The notes beneath the pieces are model-generated. The model was given only the letters and a program-made list of their open reading frames with translations, was not told the DNA's origin and made no database searches. DNA of 64,000 nt from Rhodanobacter lindaniclasticus (GTDB lineage Bacteria > Pseudomonadota > Gammaproteobacteria > Xanthomonadales > Rhodanobacteraceae), in NCBI RefSeq assembly GCF_004799035.1, contig NZ_MWIO01000014.1:149710-213709 (forward strand). The letters run 5' to 3'. Below, in pieces: positions 24,379 through 33,476 of the stretch (position 1 is its first letter; the number at the start of each line of letters is the position of its first letter). The translations under genes and the position numbers were made by a program.

Positions 24379-25179
24379 GTGCTGGACATCATCGTCAACG
24401 TCGGCGGGACCTCGGACAACCCGTCGTGGCCGGGCGCGGCGCTGGCGCTGGCCAGGCGCCACGGCGCCTTCGTCACCGGGCTGCAGGTGGTCGCGGTGTG
24501 TCCTTCGCTGATGGCGATACCCGACGTGATCGACGTGCTGGCCGCCGAGGAACAGGCGGCGCTGGCTCGACGCGACTGGTGGCTGCAGCAGTGCCGAAGC
24601 GCGGGCGTCGAGGGCGAATGGGAGGTGATGCGCGGTATCTCCGGGCAGGCGCTGGGCAAGCGCTCGCGACTGGCCGATTTCATGATCGGCGAACTGAAGG
24701 TCAGCGATCCGGATGCCGCGCCCGGTGTCGACGATGTCACGCGCGCGCTGTTCGCCCGCGCCTCGCCGATGCTGCTGATGCCCGACATCGGCGGCGACAC
24801 GCTGCAGGCCCGGCGCATCGTCATCGCATGGAACGGCTCCGGCGAAGCCGCGCAGGCGGTGAAGGCTGCGCTGCCGCTGCTGGCGCAGGCGTCCGTCGTG
24901 CGGGTGCTCGATGGCGAGCGTGGCGGCCTGCCCGGCATCAGTCCGCCGCCGCTGCCGCTGCGCGGCTGGTTCGCGCGCCACGGCATCGAGGCGCAATGGC
25001 AGCCGTTCCCGGCCGAACACGACGAAGGCCCCGCGCTGCTGGCCGCCGCCCGGGCGTTCGACGCCGACCTGCTGGTGATGGGCGCCTGGGGCCGCTCGCG
25101 CCTCAGCGAGCTGACCATGGGAGGCGTCACGCGCTGGATGCTCAGGAACGCGAGCCTGCCGCTGTTTCTCGCGCACTGA
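24379..25179 (+). CDS. Universal stress protein, two-domain
   Basis: A 266-residue UspA-superfamily protein. The C-terminal domain has RRIVIAWNGSGEAAQAVKAA and the nucleotide loop LVMGAWGRSRLSELTMGGVTR (G-x2-G-x9-G). The N-terminal domain begins LDIIVNVGGTSDNPSWPGA and lacks that loop. GTG 24379 is chosen as the start because a GGGAG ribosome site lies five bases upstream and because the FNR-dependent message should begin after the earlier ATG at 24337. It lies directly behind the regulator gene, and it resembles the USP at 16169 in design, including a Gly in place of the usual Ser/Thr after the loop. Confidence 0.88.
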   Translation: MLDIIVNVGGTSDNPSWPGAALALARRHGAFVTGLQVVAVCPSLMAIPDVIDVLAAEEQAALARRDWWLQQCRSAGVEGEWEVMRGISGQALGKRSRLADFMIGELKVSDPDAAPGVDDVTRALFARASPMLLMPDIGGDTLQARRIVIAWNGSGEAAQAVKAALPLLAQASVVRVLDGERGGLPGISPPPLPLRGWFARHGIEAQWQPFPAEHDEGPALLAAARAFDADLLVMGAWGRSRLSELTMGGVTRWMLRNASLPLFLAH

Positions 25180-25211
25180 GACCTGCCCGGACCACGCGCG
25201 GAGAAACCACC

Positions 25212-25331
25212 ATGCAACCGACGCCGATGGTTTGCCCGGACCCGCTTGCGGACCGCACGGGCCTGCCACGCGACTGTTCCGGCCCGGGCGGGGCGGCTGC
25301 AGCCGCCATCGGCTCGCCGCTGTCGCGCTGA
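25212..25331 (+). CDS. Short proline-rich ORF before the Mg-type ATPase, possible leader peptide
   Basis: A 39-codon ORF with a GGAGA ribosome site seven bases before its ATG. It begins MQPTPMVCPDPLADRTG, with prolines concentrated at the start, and ends 30 bp before the ATPase start. Salmonella mgtA is preceded by the short proline-rich peptide MgtL, which controls mgtA when magnesium or proline is scarce. The resemblance is in position and proline content only, so the assignment is an inference. A 16-bp palindrome (25292-25307) lies inside the ORF and a 12-bp one (25330-25341) at its stop, both candidates for RNA hairpins. It could also be a chance ORF. Confidence 0.4.
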   Translation: MQPTPMVCPDPLADRTGLPRDCSGPGGAAAAAIGSPLSR

Positions 25332-25361
25332 CGGTACCGTCGGCGGGTAGGCAGAGGCGAA

Positions 25362-27965
25362 ATGGGCACGCGCCATTCCGATGCACCCGTCCGCGACGCG
25401 ACGGCGACTTCCGCACGAACGGCAGCGGCCGGTGCGGCGATGATCCGCGCGGCCACGCTGCCGCTGGACGATCTCTTCCGCTCACTGGGTTCCGCCGACG
25501 GCGGGCTGGACGCGGCCACCGCCGCGGCCAGGCTCGCCACCGCCGGACCGAACCGCATCGACACCGCCGCGCCGAGGCGGCTGTGGTCGGCCGTCTCGGC
25601 GCGCTTCCGCAACCCGCTCGTCCTGGTCCTGCTCGGCGCGGCCACCGTGTCGGCGTTCACCGGCGACGTCGCCAGTTTCGTCGTGATCACCCTCGTCGTG
25701 GCCATGTCGATGGCGCTGGACGTGGCCCAGGAGCATCGCGCGCAGAACGCCGCGGAAAGCCTGCGCAGCCAGGTCTCGCTGTCGGCAAGCGTGCTGCGCG
25801 GGGGCAGCCCGGAGCAGGTCGCCGCCGTCGACCTCGTTCCCGGCGACGTGATCCTCCTCGCTGCGGGCGATCTGGTTCCGGCCGACTGCCGGTTGATCGG
25901 GGCGCGAGACCTCTACGTCGACGATGCCCTGCTCACCGGCGAACCGTATCCGACCGAGAAACGAGCGGACCTGGCCATGCCCATCCCGGCACAGGAAGAC
26001 TTCCCGGGAAATCTCGTCTTCACCGGGAGCTCCGTGGTCAGCGGCACGGCCAGGGCGCTGGTGGTGGCCACCGGACGCGACACCCAGTTGGGTTCGATTG
26101 CCCGATCATTGCAGAAGACGCCGCCACCCACCGTGTTTGCCAGCGGCATCCGTGATTTCGGCATGATGATCGTGCGCCTGACCGTTCTGCTGGTGCTGTT
26201 CGCACTGCTGGTCAACCTGCTGCTCCATCGACCGGCGCTCGAATCGTTCCTGTTCGCGCTGGCGCTCGCCGTCGGTCTCACGCCGGAACTGCTGCCGATG
26301 GTGGTGTCGGTGACGCTCGCCCACGGCGCGCTGCGCATGGCGCGCAAGAACGTGATCGTGAAGCGCCTGACCGCCATCCACGACCTCGGCGGCATGGACG
26401 TGTTGTGCAGCGACAAGACCGGCACGCTCACCGAAGCTCGTATCCGGCTGGTGCGCGAGGTCGACCTGGGCGGAGGGGCAAGCGCCTCGGTGCTGCGCAT
26501 GGCGCAGGTCAATGCGGCATTCGAAACCGGCCTCAAGAGTCCGCTGGACGACGCCATCCTCGAAGCCGCCGCATTCGATCCGGCGGCATGGCGGAAGATC
26601 GACGAGGTGCCATTCGACTTCCAGCGCCGCCGGGTCTCGATCCTGGTGGAAAACGATGGCCAGCGCCTGCTCGTGGTCAAGGGCGCACCGGAAGACGTGC
26701 TGCGCCTGACCACGGCGTACGAGCGGCCCGGGCTGCCGTCGGCACCGCTGGACGACGCTTCGCGTGCCATCGCGGCCGGGACTCTCGATGCCCTCGGCAG
26801 CGAAGGCTATCGCGTACTGGGGGTCGCGTGGAAAACCGTCGAACAGGACCGGCAGCATGCCGGGGTCATCGATGAAACCGGCCTGACCCTCGCCGGCTTC
26901 CTCGCCTTCCTCGACCCGCCGAAAACCGGCGCGCGGGAAGCGCTGGTGGCGCTGGCCGGACTGGGCGTCGCCGTGAAAGTCGTCACCGGCGACCACGAGC
27001 AGGTGACCCGGCACGTCTGCCGCGAGCTCGGCCTCGCGGTGGGCGACACGCTGACCGGCCCGGTGCTCGATTCCCTGGACGATGACGCACTGGCGGCCCG
27101 GCTCGACGCCACCACGCTGTTCTGCCGCATGACGCCCGTGCAGAAGTCCCGCGTCATCCGCGCGCTGCGCCGCAAGGGCCACGTGGTCGGCTACCTCGGC
27201 GACGGCATCAACGATGCGCCGCCGCTGCATGCCGCCGACGTCGGGTTCTCCGTGGATACCGCCGTCGACGTGGCCAGGGAGGCCGCCTGCATGATCCTGC
27301 TGCGCAAGGACCTCGGCGTGCTGGCGGAAGGCGTCCGCGAAGGCCGCCGCACCTTCGCCAATATCCTCAAGTACATCATGATGGGCACCAGCTCGAACTT
27401 CGGGAACATGTTCTCGATGGCCGGCGGCGTGCTGCTGTTGCCCTACCTGCCGATGCTGCCGATCCAGATCCTGCTCAACAACCTGCTGTACGACCTGTCC
27501 GAAATGGCCATCCCGCTGGACCGCGTCGACGAGGCGATGGTGGCCCGGCCGCGTCATTGGGATCTGGGCGTCGTGCGCCGATTCATGTTCACCTTCGGAC
27601 CGATCAGCTCCGCGTTCGACTTCATGGTGTTCGGGCTCCTGCTGTGGGTCTTCCAGGCCGACGAAGGGCTTTTCCACACCAGCTGGTTCGTCGAATCGCT
27701 CGCCACCCAGGTGCTGGTGATCTTCATCATCCGGAGCAGAAACCCCTTCCGCGACCACCCGCATCCCCTGCTGGTGGCGGGCGCCCTGTTTGCCATCGCG
27801 GTGGCGGTGGGCCTGCCTTATTCGCCACTCGCCCACTGGCTGGGGTTCGTGCCGCTGCCCGCTCCGGTGTTGGCCGCACTCGCGCTCGTCGCGACGGCCT
27901 ATCTGGGTGTGGTCCACCTGGCGAACCGCTGGTTCTTCACGCGCTACCAGCGCGGATCACGCTGA
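25362..27965 (+). CDS. mgtA: Magnesium-translocating P-type ATPase (MgtA family)
   Basis: An 867-residue P3B ATPase. The phosphorylation motif CSDKTGTLTE, the actuator loop LLTGEPYPTEK, the hinge GDGINDAPPL and the membrane motif GLTPELLPMVVSV of the Mg-transport group are all present, with about ten membrane helices. It imports Mg2+ at the cost of ATP. A second in-frame ATG lies at 25440; 25362 is preferred because it gives a contiguous product, although the ribosome site is weak. It has no FNR site of its own; the gene lies between a universal stress protein and the phosphoketolase and may be controlled through the short upstream ORF. Confidence 0.9.
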   Translation: MGTRHSDAPVRDATATSARTAAAGAAMIRAATLPLDDLFRSLGSADGGLDAATAAARLATAGPNRIDTAAPRRLWSAVSARFRNPLVLVLLGAATVSAFTGDVASFVVITLVVAMSMALDVAQEHRAQNAAESLRSQVSLSASVLRGGSPEQVAAVDLVPGDVILLAAGDLVPADCRLIGARDLYVDDALLTGEPYPTEKRADLAMPIPAQEDFPGNLVFTGSSVVSGTARALVVATGRDTQLGSIARSLQKTPPPTVFASGIRDFGMMIVRLTVLLVLFALLVNLLLHRPALESFLFALALAVGLTPELLPMVVSVTLAHGALRMARKNVIVKRLTAIHDLGGMDVLCSDKTGTLTEARIRLVREVDLGGGASASVLRMAQVNAAFETGLKSPLDDAILEAAAFDPAAWRKIDEVPFDFQRRRVSILVENDGQRLLVVKGAPEDVLRLTTAYERPGLPSAPLDDASRAIAAGTLDALGSEGYRVLGVAWKTVEQDRQHAGVIDETGLTLAGFLAFLDPPKTGAREALVALAGLGVAVKVVTGDHEQVTRHVCRELGLAVGDTLTGPVLDSLDDDALAARLDATTLFCRMTPVQKSRVIRALRRKGHVVGYLGDGINDAPPLHAADVGFSVDTAVDVAREAACMILLRKDLGVLAEGVREGRRTFANILKYIMMGTSSNFGNMFSMAGGVLLLPYLPMLPIQILLNNLLYDLSEMAIPLDRVDEAMVARPRHWDLGVVRRFMFTFGPISSAFDFMVFGLLLWVFQADEGLFHTSWFVESLATQVLVIFIIRSRNPFRDHPHPLLVAGALFAIAVAVGLPYSPLAHWLGFVPLPAPVLAALALVATAYLGVVHLANRWFFTRYQRGSR

Positions 27966-28010
27966 GCATGCGTGAAGCTCGACCGAGCCCGACGCGAACG
28001 ATGAGCGTTG

Positions 28011-28024
28011 TTGATCGCCGTCAA
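28011..28024 (+). promoter_or_regulatory. FNR/Anr-type site before phosphoketolase
   Basis: TTGAT-CGCC-GTCAA. A CAGAAT hexamer at 28047-28052 occupies the -10 position for a class II start near 28059, giving a leader of about 115 bases before ATG 28175. Confidence 0.8.
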
Positions 28025-28174
28025 ATGACCGGCACGGGAAACATTCCAGAATGAAACAAGCGATACGCCGTCGTCACGCCGGGCAGTCGCATGCTCCGGC
28101 ACTGAACGGGTGTCCCCCACCACCGTAGCCGACGCCGACATCGGGGGATTTGCCCGCCACGGGAGTCACTGCCG

Positions 28175-30568
28175 ATGAAATCCCCCAGCCTCACCCCCGA
28201 CCTGCTGCGACGCATGGACGCCTACTGGCGCGCCGCCAACTATCTGGCGGTCGGCCAGCTCTACCTGCGCAGCAACCCGTTGCTGAAGCGCCCACTGACG
28301 CTCGCCGACGTGAAGCCCATGCTGTTGGGGCACTGGGGTACCACGCCGGGACAGAACTTCATCTACGTGCATCTGAACCGGATCATCAGGCAGCACGACC
28401 TCGACATGATCTATGTCTCCGGCCCCGGCCACGGCGGCCCGGCCGTGGTCGGCAACACCTATCTGGAAGGCAGCTACAGCGAGATCTACCCCGAAATCAG
28501 CCAGGACGAGGCGGGGTTGCAGAAACTGTTCCTGCAGTTCTCCTTTCCCGGCGGCATTTCCAGCCATGCCTCGCCGGAATGCCCCGGCTCGATCCATGAG
28601 GGCGGTGAACTGGGCTATTCGCTGAGCCACGCGTTCGGCGCCGTTTTCGACAACCCCGAACTGGTCGTCGCCTGCGTGGTCGGCGACGGCGAGGCCGAGA
28701 CCGGGCCGCTGGCCACCGCCTGGCATTCCAACAAGTTTCTCGACCCGGCCACGGACGGCGCGGTACTGCCGATCCTGCACCTCAACGGTTACAAGATCGC
28801 GAACCCGACCGTGCTGGCGCGCATCAGCCATGAGGAACTCGAGCAGTTGCTGCGCGGCTACGGCTGGTCGCCATTCTTCGTCGAGGGCAACGAACCGGCC
28901 GCGATGCATGAAGCGATGGCCAGCGCGCTGGATCAGGCGGTGGAGCAGATCAAGGCGATTCGGCGCGAGGCACGCGAGCACGGCCGGCGCGAACGACCGC
29001 GCTGGCCGATGATCGTGCTGCGCTCGCCCAAGGGCTGGACCGGCCCGCAAGTCGTCGATGGCTTGCCGGTGGAAGGTACCTTTCGCGCGCACCAGATACC
29101 GATCGCCGTCTCCGCCTCGACTCCTGTCGAACACCTGCGGCAGCTCGAAGCGTGGCTGAAGAGTTACCGGCCCGAGGAACTGTTCGACGCCGCGGGCCGG
29201 CTGCTGCCGGAGCTGGCCGCGCTGGCGCCGGTGGGCCCGCGCCGGATGGGCGCCAATCCCCACGCCAACGGCGGCAGCCTGCTGCGTGAACTGCGCGTGC
29301 CGGACTTTCGCGATTACGCCTGTACCGTGGCGGAGCCCGGCGTCCGCGGCATCGGCGATACCCGGGTGCTGGCGCCGTTCCTGCGCGACGTCACCGCGCT
29401 CAACCAGAGCCAGCGCAACTTCCGCGTGTTCGGCCCGGACGAGACCATCTCCAACGGACTGGAGGCCGTGTTCGACGTCACCGACCGGCAGTGGAACGCC
29501 GGCACCCAGGCGACCGACCAGCACCTTGCCGCCACTGGCCGGGTACTGGAGATGCTCAGCGAACACCAGTGCGAAGGCTGGCTGGAAGGTTATCTGCTGA
29601 CCGGGCGACACGGTCTGTTCAACTGCTACGAGGCGTTCATCCACATCATCGATTCGATGTTCAACCAGCACGCCAAGTGGCTCAAGGTCACCGCATCCCT
29701 GCCGTGGCGACGCAAGATCGCCTCGCTGAACTACCTGCTGGCCTCGCATGTGTGGCGGCAGGACCACAACGGCTTCAGCCACCAGGATCCCGGCTTCATC
29801 GATCACGTGGTCAACAAGAAGGCCGGCGTGGTGCGGGTCTACCTGCCACCGGACGCGAACTGCCTGCTGTCGGTGATGGATCACTGCCTGCGCAGCCTGC
29901 ATTACGTCAACGTGGTGATCGCCGGCAAGCATCCCGCACCGCAGTGGCTGACCATGGAGCAGGCGGTCAGGCACTGCAGCGAAGGCATCGGCATCTGGTC
30001 GTGGGCCAGCAACGACCAGGAGGTCGATGCGCCGGATCTGGTGATGGCCTGCTGCGGCGACGTGCCGACGCTGGAGACCCTCGCCGCCGTGTCGATCCTG
30101 CGCGAGCATCTGCCCGAGCTGAAGATCCGCGTGGTCAACGTGGTCGACCTGATGCGCCTGCAACCTCGCGCGGAGCACCCGCACGGCCTGGACGACACCG
30201 ACTTCGACGCCCTGTTCACGCGGGACAGGCCGGTGATCTTCGCCTTCCATGCCTACCCGTACCTGATCCACCGGCTCACCTACCGGCGCACCAATCACGA
30301 CAACATCCACGTGCGCGGCTACCGGGAGGAAGGCACCGTCACCACGCCGTTCGACATGACCGTGCTGAACGAACTCGACCGCTTCCACCTGGTGATCAGC
30401 GCGATCGACCGCCTGCCGCAGACCGGCAATCAGGGCACCTACCTGAAGCAGCAGCTGCGCGACAAGCTGGTCGAACACCGCCAGTACATCAACCGGCACG
30501 GCCAGGACCTGCCCGAAGTGCGCAACTGGACGTGGCAGGGCTCGATCCGGGACCGCAAGCCATCGTGA
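28175..30568 (+). CDS. xfp: Phosphoketolase (xylulose 5-phosphate/fructose 6-phosphate)
   Basis: A 797-residue thiamine-diphosphate enzyme of normal family length. Key segments are [33 protein letters not shown] in the form [44 protein letters not shown], and the cofactor loop [24 protein letters not shown] (in two parts). It splits xylulose 5-phosphate or fructose 6-phosphate with phosphate to acetyl phosphate plus a shorter sugar. A GGGAG ribosome site precedes the ATG. The phosphotransacetylase and acetate kinase that follow would turn acetyl phosphate to acetyl-CoA or to ATP and acetate. An FNR-type site drives the unit. Confidence 0.95.
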   Translation: MKSPSLTPDLLRRMDAYWRAANYLAVGQLYLRSNPLLKRPLTLADVKPMLLGHWGTTPGQNFIYVHLNRIIRQHDLDMIYVSGPGHGGPAVVGNTYLEGSYSEIYPEISQDEAGLQKLFLQFSFPGGISSHASPECPGSIHEGGELGYSLSHAFGAVFDNPELVVACVVGDGEAETGPLATAWHSNKFLDPATDGAVLPILHLNGYKIANPTVLARISHEELEQLLRGYGWSPFFVEGNEPAAMHEAMASALDQAVEQIKAIRREAREHGRRERPRWPMIVLRSPKGWTGPQVVDGLPVEGTFRAHQIPIAVSASTPVEHLRQLEAWLKSYRPEELFDAAGRLLPELAALAPVGPRRMGANPHANGGSLLRELRVPDFRDYACTVAEPGVRGIGDTRVLAPFLRDVTALNQSQRNFRVFGPDETISNGLEAVFDVTDRQWNAGTQATDQHLAATGRVLEMLSEHQCEGWLEGYLLTGRHGLFNCYEAFIHIIDSMFNQHAKWLKVTASLPWRRKIASLNYLLASHVWRQDHNGFSHQDPGFIDHVVNKKAGVVRVYLPPDANCLLSVMDHCLRSLHYVNVVIAGKHPAPQWLTMEQAVRHCSEGIGIWSWASNDQEVDAPDLVMACCGDVPTLETLAAVSILREHLPELKIRVVNVVDLMRLQPRAEHPHGLDDTDFDALFTRDRPVIFAFHAYPYLIHRLTYRRTNHDNIHVRGYREEGTVTTPFDMTVLNELDRFHLVISAIDRLPQTGNQGTYLKQQLRDKLVEHRQYINRHGQDLPEVRNWTWQGSIRDRKPS

Positions 30569-30703
30569 TCATGCCGGAAGTCCGGCGGCAGGCCGCCTGA
30601 TCCGTCGACGACGAGCCCATGCGACACTTGCCGGGCGCGCGCCCGGCGTGCGCACGCAGGAGTGACCCCAGCGGGCGGTCACCGGCACAACGAGGAAAAC
30701 ACC

Positions 30704-31675
30704 ATGAGCCGCAGCCAGCCTGCCAGCACCGTTCGCGCGCCATCGGCGCCACCCGTGCTGCGCGGGGTCGAACGCCTGATCGCGCACGTGCGCTCGATGG
30801 AGCCGGTGCGCATGGCGGTGGTCCATCCCTGCGACGCGCTCAGCCTTGCCGGCGCCATCGACGCGCGCGATGCCGGCATCATCCGGCCGGTGCTGGTCGC
30901 CCCGCGCGCCCGGCTGCAGGCCGCTGCTGCGGAAGCGGGGATCGACCTGGACGGCATCCCGTGCATCGACGTGCCGCACAGCCACGCCGCCGCCGAGGAA
31001 GCCGCGGCGATGGCCAGTCGCGGCGAGGTGGATGCGCTGATGAAAGGCAGCCTGCATTCGGACGAGCTGATGGGCGCGATCGTGCCGACCGCGGCCGGGC
31101 TGCGCACCAGGCGGCGCATCACGCACTGCTTCGTGATGGAAACGGCCGCGTATCCGCGCCCGTTCATCATCACCGACGCCGCCATCAACATCGCGCCGAC
31201 GCTGGAGGACAAGGCCGACATCGTGCGCAACGCGATCGACCTCGCCCACGTCCTCGGCGTGGCCGAGCCGAAGGTGGCGATCCTGGCCGCGGTGGAAACC
31301 GTCAACTCGCGCATGCCCTCCACGCTGGACGCGGCGGCGCTATGCAAGATGGCCGACCGCGGCCAGATCACCGGCGGGTTGCTGGACGGGCCGTTGGCGT
31401 TCGACAACGCGGTCTCGCCCGAAGCCGCGCGCGTCAAGGGCATCGTCTCGGCCGTGGCCGGGCAGGCCGACATCCTGGTGGTGCCCGATCTCGAAAGCGG
31501 CAACATGCTGGCCAAGCAGCTGGAATACATGGGCCATGCCGACAGCGCCGGCATCGTGCTGGGCGCGCGCGTGCCGGTGGTGCTCACCAGCCGCTCCGAT
31601 TCGCGCCGCTCGCGGCTCGCCTCGTGCGCCATCGCGCTGATGCTGGCGCACCACTACCGCACCAGCCCGCCCTGA
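30704..31675 (+). CDS. pta: Phosphate acetyl/butyryltransferase
   Basis: A 323-residue member of the short PTA/PTB family. Motifs DALMKGSLHSDELMGAI, FIITDAAINIAPTLEDKADI, GPLAFDNAVSPEAA and VVPDLESGNMLAKQLEYMG are characteristic. It converts acetyl phosphate and CoA to acetyl-CoA and phosphate in both directions. The start at 30704 follows GAGGAAAA. A butyryl substrate cannot be excluded, but the neighbouring phosphoketolase and acetate kinase favour acetyl. It lies 135 bp after phosphoketolase and 13 bp before acetate kinase. Confidence 0.88.
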   Translation: MSRSQPASTVRAPSAPPVLRGVERLIAHVRSMEPVRMAVVHPCDALSLAGAIDARDAGIIRPVLVAPRARLQAAAAEAGIDLDGIPCIDVPHSHAAAEEAAAMASRGEVDALMKGSLHSDELMGAIVPTAAGLRTRRRITHCFVMETAAYPRPFIITDAAINIAPTLEDKADIVRNAIDLAHVLGVAEPKVAILAAVETVNSRMPSTLDAAALCKMADRGQITGGLLDGPLAFDNAVSPEAARVKGIVSAVAGQADILVVPDLESGNMLAKQLEYMGHADSAGIVLGARVPVVLTSRSDSRRSRLASCAIALMLAHHYRTSPP

Positions 31676-31688
31676 GCCGACCGTCGCC

Positions 31689-32888
31689 ATGACGCCCCTG
31701 ATCCTGGTCCTCAACTGCGGCTCGTCGAGCATCAAGTTCGCGCTGTTCGATGCAGCCGCCGTGCCGCTGCCGCGCAAGCCATTGTGGAACGGCAAGGTGC
31801 AGGGCATCGGTGGCCCGACGCCCGACTTCGGTGAGACCGGGGTCGCGCCGTTCACGATCTCGCTCGACCCGGCACAGCCCTACCGCGCGGCGCTGACGCT
31901 GATCCTGCAGCGCGTGCGCGCACGGCTCGATGGCCGGCGCCTCGCCGTGGTCGCGCATCGCGTGGTGCACGGCGGCAGCCGCTATTTCCAGCCCACGCGC
32001 ATCGATGCGGGCGTGCTGGCCGACCTGACGAGCTACGTGCCGCTGGCGCCGCTGCACCAGCCGTTCGCGCTGGAGGCGATCGAGATCCTGCTGCGGGAGT
32101 CGCCCGAGCTGCCGCAGGTGGCCTGTTTCGACACCGGCTTTCATCACACCATGCCGACGGTCGAGCAGATCCTGCCGCTGCCGTGGGATGCCTGGCAGCG
32201 CGGCCTGCGCCGCTACGGTTTCCACGGCCTGTCGTATGCCTTCATGGCAACCGCGCTGGCCGAACGCCACGGCGAGGCGGCACGCGGACGCAGCATCGTC
32301 GCGCACCTGGGCAGCGGCGCCAGCCTGTGCGCGATGAACAAGCTCGAAAGCGTCGCCACCACGATGGGCTTCTCCGCGCTCGACGGCCTGATGATGGGCA
32401 CGCGCACCGGCGCGCTCGACCCCGGCGCGCTGCTGTACCTGATGGAGATCGAGAAGCTCTCGCTCGAAGAGGTGGGCCACCTGCTCTACCACCGCAGCGG
32501 CCTGCTCGGCGTCTCCGGCGTGTCGTCCGAACCGCGCGTGATCGTGCAGCACGAAGCTGACGACGGCGAGCCCGGCGAACGCGCGCGCCTGGCGCTCGCA
32601 CTCTACGTGCGTCGGATCGTCCGCGAGATCGGCGCATTGGCAGCCGTGCTGGGCGGGCTCGAGCTGCTGGTGTTCACCGCCGGCGTGGGCGAGCACAACG
32701 CCTTCGTGCGCGAGCGCGTGTGCCGCGATCTCGCCTTCCTCGGCGTCGCGCTGGACGAGGGCCGCAACGCGGCGCACGCGCCGATCATCTCCGCCGACGG
32801 CAGCCGCGTGATCGTCGGCGTCGAGCCGACCAACGAGGAATGGATCGCCGCGCGCGATGCCGCCGCGGTACTGGGCGGCGTCGGCTGA
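31689..32888 (+). CDS. ackA: Acetate kinase
   Basis: A 399-residue acetate kinase, with the family motifs LILVLNCGSSSIKFALFD at the N terminus, VAHRVVHGGSRYF, the catalytic FDTGFHHTMP, YGFHGLSYAF, HLGSGASLCAMN, GFSALDGLMMGTRTGALDPG and the terminal FTAGVGEHNAFVRERV. It makes ATP and acetate from acetyl phosphate and ADP. With phosphoketolase and phosphotransacetylase it completes a route from sugar phosphate to ATP that needs no respiration, which matches the FNR-type control upstream of the group. Confidence 0.95.
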   Translation: MTPLILVLNCGSSSIKFALFDAAAVPLPRKPLWNGKVQGIGGPTPDFGETGVAPFTISLDPAQPYRAALTLILQRVRARLDGRRLAVVAHRVVHGGSRYFQPTRIDAGVLADLTSYVPLAPLHQPFALEAIEILLRESPELPQVACFDTGFHHTMPTVEQILPLPWDAWQRGLRRYGFHGLSYAFMATALAERHGEAARGRSIVAHLGSGASLCAMNKLESVATTMGFSALDGLMMGTRTGALDPGALLYLMEIEKLSLEEVGHLLYHRSGLLGVSGVSSEPRVIVQHEADDGEPGERARLALALYVRRIVREIGALAAVLGGLELLVFTAGVGEHNAFVRERVCRDLAFLGVALDEGRNAAHAPIISADGSRVIVGVEPTNEEWIAARDAAAVLGGVG

Positions 32889-32946
32889 TTTGGAGAGGAC
32901 AACCTGGCGGTCGCTGCGGCGCCATGCCACAACGCCTTCCGCGTCG

Positions 32947-33408
32947 ATGCATGGCAGCATGGACTGGCTGAAGGTTCCTCGCAGGTTGTCGGGAAAACCC
33001 TTGCGCCATACGCGTAAAATCCGCGTCCTGTTTGCCTGGCTGGCCCTGTTCGCCCTCGGCCTGACCATCGTTGCGCCGGTGGTTTCGCGCACCCTGGCAA
33101 GCGTCGCCGCCAGCTCCGTGCACGACGCACGCCACACCATGGACATGGCGGCGCCGATACCCGCCGGGCATGCCGACTCGCACCCATCCGACCACGCACA
33201 CGTCGATCATGACGACATGCTGATGGAGCAGTGCGGCTACTGCGGCCTGCTCGGCCACAGTCCACTGCTGCTCGTCATCGCCTGGCTGCCCGGACTGCTG
33301 CCGCAAGCCGCACCGCGCCAACCGGTGCCGACCGCGCCGCAACGCGGCCCCGAACGTTCCACGCTGACCGCGGTGCCGCGCGGCCCGCCGGCATTCCCGC
33401 CCGGCTGA
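32947..33408 (+). CDS. DUF2946-family membrane protein
   Basis: A protein of about 153 residues with one N-terminal membrane helix (FAWLALFALGLTIVAPVV), a His/Asp-rich middle (DSHPSDHAHVDHDD), the cysteine motif MEQCGYCGLLGHSP, and a proline-rich tail. DUF2946 proteins sit upstream of TonB-dependent copper receptors in many proteobacteria, and the Cys and His residues suggest copper binding. The start is uncertain: ATG 32947 is followed by another at 32959. The copper receptor gene follows after 68 bp. Confidence 0.75.
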   Translation: MHGSMDWLKVPRRLSGKPLRHTRKIRVLFAWLALFALGLTIVAPVVSRTLASVAASSVHDARHTMDMAAPIPAGHADSHPSDHAHVDHDDMLMEQCGYCGLLGHSPLLLVIAWLPGLLPQAAPRQPVPTAPQRGPERSTLTAVPRGPPAFPPG

Positions 33409-33476
33409 TCTGCATCGACCCGCGGCCGGGGCGCACCTCCCGCGCCCGCCGCCCTGCCAGAACATCGAGGAACGCC

